A program made the translations under genes and the position numbers. The notes under the pieces are model-generated. The model had not been told where the DNA came from. It saw only the letters and a program-made list of their open reading frames with translations, and ran no database searches. This document shows positions 1 to 6,817 of a stretch of DNA of 9,502 bases, one piece after another. This DNA is from Armatimonadota bacterium (lineage in GTDB: Bacteria; Armatimonadota; Zipacnadia; Zipacnadales; FEN-943), in assembly GCA_029777735.1 (NCBI GenBank), contig JAKORR010000078.1, positions 1-9,502 of the forward strand, written 5' to 3'. Positions within the stretch are counted from its first letter, which is position 1. Every line of letters begins with the position of its first letter.

Positions 1-449
1 ACTTCGCGAGCCCGGGCCTGACGATGTTCCAGCGCGTGGTCATTGGCACCGAGGCTACGCTGAACTCACCGCCTGACCGCTCAGGGCAGCCCGTCGTAAT
101 TCAGCGCGGCGGAGAGCAGATCTTTGGTGACCGCCTCCTGATTGATCTACCAGGCTACAGGCTCAACGAGGTCGAGGCAGCACTATTTGGAGAACGCCCG
201 ACACAGTATTCCATGGAGTACCCAATGATCGACCGCAAACTGATCGCGGCGGAGATGTGGGACTTTATCGACGCAGTGCGCACGCGGCGACAACCTGAGG
301 CAGACGGTGCGGCCGGTCTGCGGGCTGTAGCGATTATCTACGCGATGATGGAATCCGCGCTGGCCGGGCACACGATAACGCTGAAGGAAGTGCTGTCCGG
401 ACAGATCCACGCCTACCAGGACAGGGTCGAGGCTGCTCCAAGGGAGTAA
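1..449 (+). CDS. Gfo/Idh/MocA-family oxidoreductase, C-terminal part (5' end outside window)
   Basis: The open frame enters from the left edge (first whole codon at position 3) and ends with TAA at 447-449. The ATG at 24 is probably internal, because coding sequence continues upstream of it (FASPGLT precedes that Met). About 149 residues are visible, roughly the last 40% of a typical 350-400 aa protein. They match the C-terminal alpha/beta substrate-binding domain of NAD(P)-dependent sugar or inositol dehydrogenases. The helix EMWDFIDAVRTRRQPEADG, followed by GLRAVAIIYAMMESA and a short closing segment (HTITLKEVLSG), is the usual ending of these proteins, where small residues and 'AMMESA' pack against the Rossmann domain. 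The NAD-binding domain and the catalytic EKP-type motif lie outside the window, so the substrate cannot be assigned. It is the only plus-strand gene and converges on the TIM-barrel gene. Family call is firm; function is open. Confidence 0.82.
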   Translation, partial: FASPGLTMFQRVVIGTEATLNSPPDRSGQPVVIQRGGEQIFGDRLLIDLPGYRLNEVEAALFGERPTQYSMEYPMIDRKLIAAEMWDFIDAVRTRRQPEADGAAGLRAVAIIYAMMESALAGHTITLKEVLSGQIHAYQDRVEAAPRE

Positions 450-655
450 AACCTGGCCCAGAAGGCTTCGAGCGTTGTACGGTGGGTCCAGTACTGATGT
501 GGAGACGCCCGCCTCCTCTTTGCGAAACCCTTGGCAGATGGCGCCGTATCAGCCTGTAAGGCCCCTGGTCCAGTTTGCAGCGTGGCGGTGAAGGCGCATG
601 GATCAAGACAGCTCTGCACCGCGCGTCGGCTGGCCACGGCTCTCCGACACGCCGG
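450..655. other. convergent intergenic region, no gene seen
   Basis: These 206 bases lie between the stop of the plus-strand oxidoreductase and the stop of the minus-strand TIM-barrel gene. A bidirectional terminator would be expected here. I see only a weak hairpin (GCCT-GTA-AGGC, 552-562) with no T-tract on either side, so no terminator is called. Open frames crossing the region have no recognisable protein features. Confidence 0.5.
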
Positions 656-1477
656 CTACTCAAGCTTGTCCACGATCGCTTGGATGAACCGCACGTCGAT
701 GCGGCATTGGTCCACAACCGACTCGGGTGGCAGATTGCTATATTCGCAGTGGAAGCTGATCGGCCCCTCATAGCCCATGTCCTTGAGCAGCTTCATCACC
801 TGTGGGAAGTTGCCGAAGCCCATTCCAAGCGGCCATACGTCGATTCGCCACTCGGGCTGGCCGTCCCGGATGAACTTCTGCCGTACCAGATCTTTGAAGG
901 CGACAGCAGAGAGGTATTCTTTTACGATATCGAAGGCCATGGGGTAGGGTTCGCCCACGATGGACAGGTGTCCCACATCGGCGAACACACCCACCAGCGC
1001 CGGGTTGAAACCCTTCACGAGGTGCATTACCGCCGCGGAGTTAAGACCCATGGTGCTGCCCGAGTGGTTGTGGATAACGGGCTTCACACCCGTGCGTTCA
1101 GCAAGTGCCGCGAAGCCTTCAAGTTGCTTGCGGCAGCGGTCCACAGTAGCCCAGTAGCCGTCGGCCTCCATGTACCAATAGCCCAGCTTGACCAACTTCA
1201 CACCCGCCTCCGCACAGGCTTCGAAGAGAGGCAGGGCATAATCGATCCCAGGGTCTGTGAAGTCGCCTGGCGTGGTGATCAAGGGGATGCACAATCCCTC
1301 GTCGGCGAAGCGCCGAGCCGCCTCAGGAAGCGCCGTCCTGGCGTTCTCTGGGGCGACGGGGTAGCCCGGCCGCACGCACAGGTCTGCGCCCTCCACCCCA
1401 GTGCTCTTGAGAGCCGCAATAATCTGCTTTAGGTCCCAGCCTTCAAGATGCTTGGTGAACATGATCCACGGTTTCAT
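656..1477 (-). CDS. sugar phosphate isomerase/epimerase-like TIM-barrel protein (xylose isomerase-like, AP endonuclease 2 superfamily)
   Basis: This is a 273-residue cytoplasmic protein, a normal length for single-domain members. The start is set at ATG 1475-1477 (MKPWIMFTKHLEGW) because an AGGAG lies 8 bases upstream. The frame stays open for 42 more codons to 1603, but that extension is low in complexity and unlike the family. TIM-barrel landmarks appear in order: strand 1 with MFTKHLEGWDL (6-16); GADLCVRPGYP (30-40) after helix 1; a G-V-KLVKLG strand (92-99); PVIHNHSG (133-140); FADVGHLSIVG (165-175); AFKD (193-196); and FHCEYS (242-247) near the C-terminus. Such proteins isomerise or epimerise keto sugars or cyclitols with a divalent metal and often work beside Gfo/Idh/MocA dehydrogenases, as in inositol-type catabolism. 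A Gfo/Idh gene is indeed the convergent neighbour. Asp167 and Glu245 could be metal ligands, but other usual ligand positions look altered. Exact substrate unknown. Confidence 0.82.
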   Translation of the reverse strand: MKPWIMFTKHLEGWDLKQIIAALKSTGVEGADLCVRPGYPVAPENARTALPEAARRFADEGLCIPLITTPGDFTDPGIDYALPLFEACAEAGVKLVKLGYWYMEADGYWATVDRCRKQLEGFAALAERTGVKPVIHNHSGSTMGLNSAAVMHLVKGFNPALVGVFADVGHLSIVGEPYPMAFDIVKEYLSAVAFKDLVRQKFIRDGQPEWRIDVWPLGMGFGNFPQVMKLLKDMGYEGPISFHCEYSNLPPESVVDQCRIDVRFIQAIVDKLE

Positions 1478-1485
1478 GTTGGAGA

Positions 1486-1490
1486 CTCCT
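1486..1490 (-). promoter_or_regulatory. ribosome binding site that fixes the TIM-barrel start
   Basis: On the minus strand AGGAG lies 8 bases before ATG 1477-1475. This supports the MKPW start rather than the open-frame extension to 1603, which has no protein similarity that I recognise. Confidence 0.65.
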
Positions 1491-1541
1491 GTCCGCCCTG
1501 GGATCGACGCCGCCGCGGCGGGAAGATCTTCAGGCCGCTGT

Positions 1542-1559
1542 GATCTGGTCGATCTGGTC
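1542..1559. repeat. perfect tandem 9-bp direct repeat (GATCTGGTC x2)
   Basis: GATCTGGTC occurs at 1542-1550 and again at 1551-1559 with no gap, about 65-82 bases upstream of the TIM-barrel start codon. On the coding strand it reads GACCAGATC twice. A nine-base tandem unit spaced at about one helical turn could be a protein-binding site, but two copies could also be a simple duplication. No function can be assigned from the sequence alone. Confidence 0.5.
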
Positions 1560-1570
1560 TGGCCTTGGCG

Positions 1571-1591
1571 CTGTGTCGACGTAGCACACAG
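1571..1591. promoter_or_regulatory. inverted repeat CTGTGT-N9-ACACAG, possible operator
   Basis: A perfect 6-bp inverted repeat with a 9-base centre lies between the GH15 stop and the TIM-barrel start, 11 bases upstream of the tandem 9-bp repeat. Its symmetry resembles a dimeric repressor site. The half-site spacing does not fit the CRP consensus (TGTGA-N6-TCACA). A perfect TTGACA lies further upstream on the minus strand (1661-1656), but no good -10 box follows it at 16-18 bases, so no promoter is called. Operator status is a guess. Confidence 0.25.
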
Positions 1592-1671
1592 TGAGTTCCG
1601 CACAGGCGAGGGGGCACCTGCAGTATCGCCGCTGCCGGGGAGGGGAGAGACGCGGTGTCAAGCGGGAGGCC

Positions 1672-3633
1672 TCAGGGGTGTCTGCGCCCCAGCTCATCGG
1701 CTGCCAGAGCACACTCGATGACCAGCCCCAACGCCCACGCGTGGGGCGCAGCCCAGTACGGGTGCGGCCCTACCACCGGCACCAGCTCCGGCAGCAGCCC
1801 TGTAGGCGTCGCATGAGCCAGCGCGACCTTCACGTAGCTCTCACCCTTCTGGCGCCAGCGGTCCACCTCTCGTCGATCCACGGCGGTGAGAGCCAAGCGG
1901 TAACACACTAGGCCCGCCCAGAGGGTGTTCACAGTGCCCACCGCCCCACCCATGTACCCGTCGCCCTCATAGCGCTTGATGCCGCGGCCCTCGGGCAGAT
2001 CGTACCCCAGGCGATGCTCGATGGTTTCCAGATTCGATACGGCCATCGCGCGCTCGCGCAAGTTGCTCAGATCCAGCAGGTCGAAGGGGTGCACAAGCCC
2101 TAGCGTGGAGGAGTCCACAGTCGGGTCGAGACGGTCGTGCACGCGACCGCGCACAAAATAACCATCGATATAGAAACTTATCAATGCCGAGCGCGCTGCG
2201 GTAAGGTGAGGGTCGATGGCCGAGACAAGATCAGAGGCGCCCTGCGCTGCGGCACAGGAGCGCGCCTCGCGAAGAGCAGCGACTATGGACGCTTGCGTAT
2301 AGGCAAACACTCCTGCGTAGGTTTCCCATAAGTCACAGGCCACGTGATGATAACCGTCATCATCCAGGTGCGCCAGCAGTCCCTCAGTGCCGGCACGCAG
2401 CGCTGCCCACAGCCGTTTCTCTAGACCCGCCGTCGACAGACAATTTTTGTCTTTGGCCAGAGCCTCCAGGGCGCGGCACAGCACCAGCACCGCGCTTGCG
2501 CTCTGATCGAGCTGGAGGAAGTCGCGACGCAACGACCAGGAAGCCGCCACGTCGCCGCTGGTCCAGTACCGCTGCCCCCAGACGCCTCCTCCAAGCTGGG
2601 TGTCTGCAAGCCACTTGGCCAGGCCTAGCACACAATGTTCATAGCCTGCATCGGCAAGCGCGAAGACGGCCTCAGCGGCGTCACGCGGCCAGCAATAACC
2701 GTAGCCACCGCACAGCTCGTAGGTGGGGTCGAACTCAGGTGCCGCGATTACGGCGCAGCTCTCGTGATCCGTGAGCAGCTTGAGAGCGAGCAACCCTCGC
2801 CTGTAGGCCGAGGCGAGCCAGGACGGCACGGCCACGGGCCGCGCCTGTGCTAGCCAGGCCGCGTCACCCGAATGTGTCCTGCGCTGCAGTTCGGGACGGC
2901 CCACGTCCCGCAGCTTCCCAAGACGCTGCACGGCCCTCTCGCGCGAGGAATCGCAGGCAATGATAAGATCGATGTCGCGGCTACCGTTGGGTGCCAGGGC
3001 CAGTCGCCATGCCAGCGCGAAGTTGCATTGGCCAATGTCCTCGGCCTGGCCCTCCAGGTAGCCGTCGTACATGTCGTTCTTGGCGTTCGTGTCTTCTCGG
3101 CTCCACTTGCCGCAACGCCATAAGTCGGGGTTCGTGCCGCCCAAGGCCACAGCGATGTCGCGAAAGTATTGAATGACGCATTTAGATTCTTCGGCATACC
3201 GCACAGCCTGTTTCCACGGCGTCTCGCCTAGACGCAGGTCGAAGTAGTGCATGAACAGGCCGTGCACCGTGCCTGGGCCCCGGTTCTCGATGCGCACACG
3301 CCTCACCAAGGCTGGCTCCCCAAGACCTCCTTGTTCGCCGCCTGGGCAGAAGTCCGTGATGAGTAGTTCCAGTCCGGCACTGGGCAGCTTGAGCTGTGTG
3401 ACCACAATATTGGTCTCGCCTAGGTAGTACTGATGGCGTTCGAATATCGGCTCCCAGGTCCAGTAGAAGGTGCCTTCGCGCGGGTTGCCTAGATACAGCG
3501 CGGGCATGGCTTCGTGGACGTTGTTGGCGAAGTCAATATGGGGCCAGTATAGCGACATCAGTTCGCCACTGGCGCCAATAGTAACAAGCACACGACCGTT
3601 GCCCACGGCCGTTGTAGGCAGGTAGACGCTCAT
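1672..3633 (-). CDS. glycoside hydrolase family 15 protein (glucoamylase / glucodextranase / trehalase type)
   Basis: This is a 653-residue protein, close to the usual length of bacterial two-domain GH15 enzymes. GH15 enzymes hydrolyse terminal alpha-glucosidic bonds with inversion and release beta-glucose. No signal peptide is present, so it should be cytoplasmic. The N-terminal part (about 1-260) fits the beta-sandwich domain: it opens LPTTAVGNGRVLVTIG and contains YWPHIDFANNVH and a FDLRLG strand. The (alpha/alpha)6 barrel follows from about 265. It shows GGYGYCWPRDAAEAVFAL (309-326), the substrate-binding 'WPRD' signature; DLWET (434-438), with Glu437 as the expected general acid; and TGLLPELV (611-618), with Glu616 as the expected general base. 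The segment APHAWALGLVI (629-639) matches the family's final barrel helix. Both catalytic glutamates are present, so it is probably active. The start is supported by a GGAG 7 bases upstream. Starch, dextran-like and trehalose substrates cannot be told apart. It lies 313 bases after the ThDP-enzyme gene and 194 before the TIM-barrel gene. Confidence 0.9.
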   Translation of the reverse strand: MSVYLPTTAVGNGRVLVTIGASGELMSLYWPHIDFANNVHEAMPALYLGNPREGTFYWTWEPIFERHQYYLGETNIVVTQLKLPSAGLELLITDFCPGGEQGGLGEPALVRRVRIENRGPGTVHGLFMHYFDLRLGETPWKQAVRYAEESKCVIQYFRDIAVALGGTNPDLWRCGKWSREDTNAKNDMYDGYLEGQAEDIGQCNFALAWRLALAPNGSRDIDLIIACDSSRERAVQRLGKLRDVGRPELQRRTHSGDAAWLAQARPVAVPSWLASAYRRGLLALKLLTDHESCAVIAAPEFDPTYELCGGYGYCWPRDAAEAVFALADAGYEHCVLGLAKWLADTQLGGGVWGQRYWTSGDVAASWSLRRDFLQLDQSASAVLVLCRALEALAKDKNCLSTAGLEKRLWAALRAGTEGLLAHLDDDGYHHVACDLWETYAGVFAYTQASIVAALREARSCAAAQGASDLVSAIDPHLTAARSALISFYIDGYFVRGRVHDRLDPTVDSSTLGLVHPFDLLDLSNLRERAMAVSNLETIEHRLGYDLPEGRGIKRYEGDGYMGGAVGTVNTLWAGLVCYRLALTAVDRREVDRWRQKGESYVKVALAHATPTGLLPELVPVVGPHPYWAAPHAWALGLVIECALAADELGRRHP

Positions 3634-3660
3634 TATAGCGCTCCAGGGCTCGCGACTGGC

Positions 3661-3682
3661 CTGCCAGAGCTGTTATTGGCAG
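3661..3682. promoter_or_regulatory. inverted repeat CTGCCA-N10-TGGCAG, possible operator or leader hairpin
   Basis: A perfect 6-bp inverted repeat is centred about 38 bases upstream of the GH15 start codon. If transcription starts near the predicted promoter at 3764-3793, the repeat lies in the untranslated leader. It could then act as a repressor site for sugar-responsive control or as an RNA hairpin. No neighbouring regulator gene supports either reading. Confidence 0.25.
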
Positions 3683-3763
3683 CCCGGGTGCCGCCTTAGG
3701 TGTACCGGCAGACCGTCGGGGCCGATCTTGGGGTCCGATGGCGCGACGGCGAAAAGCATGTAG

Positions 3764-3793
3764 AGGTTACCAGCTTAGGGCGGGCAGGGTCAA
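3764..3793 (-). promoter_or_regulatory. possible sigma70-type promoter for the GH15 gene
   Basis: On the minus strand a TTGACC (-35, 5 of 6 consensus bases; 3793-3788) is followed after 18 bases by TAACCT (-10, 3 of 6; 3769-3764). The predicted leader would be about 120 bases. The -10 is poor and the region is GC-rich, so this is a weak call. A separate promoter would fit the 313-bp gap. Confidence 0.25.
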
Positions 3794-3946
3794 CCAACCA
3801 GCGTCCGACGGGAAGAACCTGCCACCCTCGACTGTGCAGATGCCGGACATCAGGCGACAAGTAAGACGATTGCCCGCCACCTCCTCAGCGCCTATCTGAT
3901 TGGTATTGGACAGCGTCGTGAGCGTCCAAGCGCTCCGCGCGTGGGG

Positions 3947-5653
3947 TCAGGCGGGTGGCGGAGGAGGAGAAGCATGGTGCCTGACGAAGCCCGGCGTCTG
4001 CTCACACCAGGGCACAAGCACCTCGATAAGCACCGGCCTCTCCTCGGCGAAGGCCCGCCGCGCAGCAGCCACCGCCTCTGTGCACTTCTCAGGAGCATCA
4101 ACGAGTACACCCTCCACTCCCGCCGCAGGAGCCGCCTGCGCCAGGCACCAGTTTGTCGTAAAGTCCACAGCAAAGTGCTGTCCCTTGCAGCGGGCCTCCT
4201 GCCTCCACTTGATCCAGCCCAGACACGAGTTATTGAAGATGACGAAAGCGATGGGGAGACGGTACTGGGCCGCCGTCGCCAGCTCCTGCATCTGCATCTG
4301 GAAGCTGCCGTCGCCCGTGAAGCACCACACCGGCACTCCTGGCCTGCCTACAGCCGCTCCCAGCGCGGCTCCATTCGCGTACCCCATGCATCCGTAGTCG
4401 CTGGCGGAGACCCAGTTGCCTGGTGTGCGCAGGAGCAGCTCCGTGGCGGTCCACACGCGCGTAGCGCCCTCGCCCAGCACCACGATGTCCTCGGATTCTA
4501 GAGACTCTTGCACGGCCCGCAGAAACTGAGCCGGGTGCACTGGGCCCGTTGAGCTTGCAATCAGCGCCGTCACCTGTTCTCGGTAGTCGCTCTTCATCCT
4601 GCAGATTCGGGCTGCAAGGGCTTGAGCCCTGCCGACGAACCCGCCACCCGCGCGCCGTACAGTCTCAGCGATCTGCCCTAGGGCCAGTCTCGCATCCGCG
4701 CACAGGGACAGGTCCGGTGCCCAGTTGCGCCCAAACTGAGTTGCGTCGGCGTTGATGTTGATGAAACGACGGCTTGCGGGGAGAGTGGGCCAATTCTTGC
4801 CCACAGCAAACTCCTCGATCTGGCTGCCAATCCACACCCAGCAGTCGCTCTCCTGCAATATCGCTTCAGAACAGGGCGTGCGGTTCACGCCCACGCCACC
4901 CGCGTTGAGGGGGTGATCGTCAGGGAGACACGTTTTGCCGTGATTCGTCCACAGCACGGGTGCCCCCAGCAGCTCTGCCAACTCGCGCAACTCATCATAC
5001 GCTTCGGCCTGATGCACCCCGCGCCCGCACACCAGAACAGGCATCTCGGCAGCCAGGAGTAACCTCACGCATTCCTCCACAGCCTCAGGGTCAGCGGCAG
5101 GACGGCTGGAGGCCACGGCCCGGTATTCCTCGTCTGGCGCAGGCTGTGCTCCAATGTCCAAGGGTATGTCGAGCAGCACCGGTCCAGGCGGTAGCGCCTG
5201 CGCGATTGTGAAGGCCCTCCTCACAGCCCAGGCCGCCTTCGCCGCGTGGTCCACGCGATACCACCATTTGGCGAAGGGCAGCACGGACTCAATCTGTGGG
5301 AATTCCTGCAGAGCGCCCATGCCGTAGGTGGGAACCGGCGAGTTGGGGGCAATCGCTACAAGCGGAATCCGCGAGTACCAGGCCTCATGTAGTCCGGGCA
5401 GAAGTTGGCCAAAGCCCGGTCCGGCCGTGCCTTGGCAGACGCCTGCCTTGCGCGTCACCTGGGCATAGCCCAGCGCGGCGAAGGCTCCAGCGGTCTCGTG
5501 ACGGGTCAGGAAGGCCCGGGGCGCACCGCGCTTGGCCATCTCGTCGTAGAGCACTGGCACACTATGGCCTCCTGGTAGGCCAAAGACATACTCTACGCCT
5601 TCGGCTAGAAGAGCATCGACGATTGCTTGGGAACCGGTACGTCTCGTACTCAT
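3947..5653 (-). CDS. thiamine diphosphate-dependent enzyme, acetolactate synthase / benzoylformate decarboxylase-like
   Basis: This is a 568-residue protein with the full three-domain layout of the family. The PYR domain (about 5-170) has EGVEYVFGLPGG (18-29) and RHETAGAFAALGYA (51-64), where Glu53 is the conserved glutamate that activates ThDP, followed by CQGTAGPG. The central domain (about 185-330) carries a CGRGVHQAEAYDELREL segment and a NINADATQFGRNW strand. The PP domain (about 370-550) has the ThDP/Mg motif GDGSFQMQMQELATAA starting at 447 and ending in FNN (473-475). It should bind ThDP and Mg2+ and act on a 2-keto acid or diketone (decarboxylation, carboligation or C-C hydrolysis). 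The FAD dependence of true acetolactate synthases cannot be judged, and no small regulatory subunit gene is adjacent. The ATG start has GAGG 7 bases upstream, located in the end of the preceding gene, from which it is separated by 9 bases. The C-terminus ends in five prolines and an alanine. Substrate unknown; it is shorter than IolD. Confidence 0.88.
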   Translation of the reverse strand: MSTRRTGSQAIVDALLAEGVEYVFGLPGGHSVPVLYDEMAKRGAPRAFLTRHETAGAFAALGYAQVTRKAGVCQGTAGPGFGQLLPGLHEAWYSRIPLVAIAPNSPVPTYGMGALQEFPQIESVLPFAKWWYRVDHAAKAAWAVRRAFTIAQALPPGPVLLDIPLDIGAQPAPDEEYRAVASSRPAADPEAVEECVRLLLAAEMPVLVCGRGVHQAEAYDELRELAELLGAPVLWTNHGKTCLPDDHPLNAGGVGVNRTPCSEAILQESDCWVWIGSQIEEFAVGKNWPTLPASRRFININADATQFGRNWAPDLSLCADARLALGQIAETVRRAGGGFVGRAQALAARICRMKSDYREQVTALIASSTGPVHPAQFLRAVQESLESEDIVVLGEGATRVWTATELLLRTPGNWVSASDYGCMGYANGAALGAAVGRPGVPVWCFTGDGSFQMQMQELATAAQYRLPIAFVIFNNSCLGWIKWRQEARCKGQHFAVDFTTNWCLAQAAPAAGVEGVLVDAPEKCTEAVAAARRAFAEERPVLIEVLVPWCEQTPGFVRHHASPPPPPA

Positions 5654-5662
5654 TGCTGTGCC

Positions 5663-6784
5663 TCATTCTGGGTTTTCTGCAGGCAAGCCGTCCTCAGCAC
5701 CTGGCGCTTTGGGCTGCGGCTGCTCGTCGGTACTTGGCGACTGCTGCTCCACCGATGGCTCGGGTGAAGGGACCACGGCAGGCGGCGTGTCATGCCTGTT
5801 GGGCGAGGGGCGGGGGCCTGGCGCCACGATGCCTCTCTCCGGGTCTGAGCCAGCGCCCTTCCCTTCTGTCCCTGATAGTGCTGCAGTCGGTCTTAGTGCC
5901 TCCGCCTGCTCTACGGGCGCAATCTGCCCCGCGGTCTCGACAATGGTCGGCGGCTCGCTGTGCGTCCCAAGCGCACGGCTGGGCCCTTCCTGTGCCGCGC
6001 CGGACCAAGCGGTGGGCTGAGCGGTTGTGCGCTGGTCCTGAGACAAGGTAGTCTCGCGAGGGCGTTCTTGGCTAGCCTCGCGCGTGTTGCTTCGGGCGGT
6101 AGCGGCCTTAACCCCGTGGGGCGCGTTCGGCTGAGGTTCCTCAGCGCTTGACTTCCCGCTCCACGCCCGCAGCGTCTTGATCATCTGCACGGCTGGTGCT
6201 GAGAACTGTTCCAGGCCGTCCCGGTCACAGGTAGCTGCCGCAAGGACCAGCTTGTCGCCCGACACGCCGGCGCACACCCACCCGTATGAAGGCACCGGCC
6301 TGATGCCCATCAGGCTCCAGTAGGCGAAGAAGGTCGCCTGGGTCTTGCCCAGGCGGGTCTCAAGGGTAGACACCGGGGTGTGCCAGAAGCCAGAGCGGCG
6401 CGCCATAGCCGTCAACAGGGCGTTCAGAGCGTCGGCTGCGACCCTGGTAGAGGATCTTTGCCCCACCGACGAGGCGAATGTGAAGGGCGCGCTCGAAAGT
6501 GGCCGCACGAGAACCGTCACCTGGGCGGTTGGTCCGGCTTCCACAACCACCCGAGTGCCTTCTTTTCCGGTCTCCTCCCGGACAGGCCAACCCTCTGGAC
6601 GCCAGCACCAGAGGTCACGGTCAGGAAACACGTACGGTCGCCAGCTTCCAGGCGGATTGATATAATGCGGGACAGTCACATCCCACAGGGACCTGGACAG
6701 CCAGGCCGTTCCGCCCAGAACCACCGCCACTACCAATAGGATCGCCGAAACCTGCCAAGCTACCGCCCAAACATAGGAGCGCAT
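5663..6784 (-). CDS. single-pass membrane-anchored protein with disordered Pro/Glu/Ser-rich C-terminal tail, function unknown
   Basis: I do not recognise this 373-residue protein. Residues about 7-29 form one hydrophobic segment (SAILLVVAVVLGGTAWL) with few preceding charges, so it is either a membrane anchor or an uncleaved signal. Residues about 35-210 look folded: an aromatic-rich start (RDLWCWRPEGWPV, 56-68), alternating beta strands (TRVVVEAG, TAQVTVLVRPL), an amphipathic helix (AADALNALLTAMARR), and a final strand-helix pair ending APAVQMIKTLRAW (196-208). This strand/helix order recalls the Mog1/PsbP/DcrB-like fold, in which small exported or lipoprotein domains begin with 'P-x-GW' and end in a helix. 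That is only an impression of fold. Residues 211-373 are low-complexity and rich in P, E, S, T, Q and A (EEPQPNAP, SPEPSVEQQSPSTDEQPQP), so probably disordered. The gene starts 33 bases after the FG-GAP gene and stops 9 bases before the ThDP gene. An AGGAG lies 13 bases before the ATG, a long spacing, but no alternative in-frame start is close by. Confidence 0.75.
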   Translation of the reverse strand: MRSYVWAVAWQVSAILLVVAVVLGGTAWLSRSLWDVTVPHYINPPGSWRPYVFPDRDLWCWRPEGWPVREETGKEGTRVVVEAGPTAQVTVLVRPLSSAPFTFASSVGQRSSTRVAADALNALLTAMARRSGFWHTPVSTLETRLGKTQATFFAYWSLMGIRPVPSYGWVCAGVSGDKLVLAAATCDRDGLEQFSAPAVQMIKTLRAWSGKSSAEEPQPNAPHGVKAATARSNTREASQERPRETTLSQDQRTTAQPTAWSGAAQEGPSRALGTHSEPPTIVETAGQIAPVEQAEALRPTAALSGTEGKGAGSDPERGIVAPGPRPSPNRHDTPPAVVPSPEPSVEQQSPSTDEQPQPKAPGAEDGLPAENPE

Positions 6785-6817
6785 TGATCGCCGTGCTCTC
6801 CTCTGCGCCTGGCGCTG

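Larger units (their letters stand above)
3634..3946. other. 313-bp intergenic region upstream of the GH15 gene
   Basis: This gap separates the ThDP-enzyme stop from the GH15 start on the minus strand. It holds a possible promoter (3764-3793), an inverted repeat in the presumed leader (3661-3682) and a short GAGCG/CGCTC stem (3920-3935) without a T-tract. I see no credible gene. A 27-codon minus-strand frame (3850-3767) lacks a well-placed ribosome binding site. Confidence 0.5.

Noticed and set aside
24..26. ATG at 24 as the true start of the oxidoreductase
   Set aside because: Coding sequence continues in frame to the window edge, and a protein starting here would lack the whole NAD-binding domain. 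A truncated contig view is simpler.
334..771. 145-codon minus-strand open frame overlapping the Gfo/Idh end and the TIM-barrel end
   Set aside because: It overlaps two better supported genes, and its translation is Arg/Ser/Pro-rich and featureless.
575..1432. 285-codon plus-strand open frame
   Set aside because: It lies entirely antisense to the TIM-barrel gene, whose protein shows clear family motifs. The plus-strand translation has no recognisable domain and is typical of shadow frames in GC-rich DNA.
1571..1591. CRP-type binding site
   Set aside because: The distance between the TGTG and CACA halves is 11 bases instead of 8, so it does not fit the CRP consensus. It is kept only as a generic inverted repeat.
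1478..1603. 42-codon upstream extension of the TIM-barrel gene
   Set aside because: The extension is low-complexity, does not resemble the family, and covers the palindrome and repeats. A good ribosome binding site sits directly before the MKPW start.
3767..3895. Strong Shine-Dalgarno-like GAGGAGGTGG on the minus strand with a 27-codon ATG frame downstream (3850-3767)
   Set aside because: The spacing from the motif to the ATG is about 27 bases, the peptide has no recognisable features, and the frame overlaps the putative promoter. Not enough to call a gene.
3920..3935. Hairpin GAGCG-N6-CGCTC just after the ThDP-enzyme stop, as a terminator
   Set aside because: The stem is only five base pairs and no T-tract follows on the minus strand.
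5296..6051. 251-codon plus-strand open frame
   Set aside because: It crosses the junction of two minus-strand genes and is rich in Arg, Pro and Ala with no domain features. It is a shadow frame.
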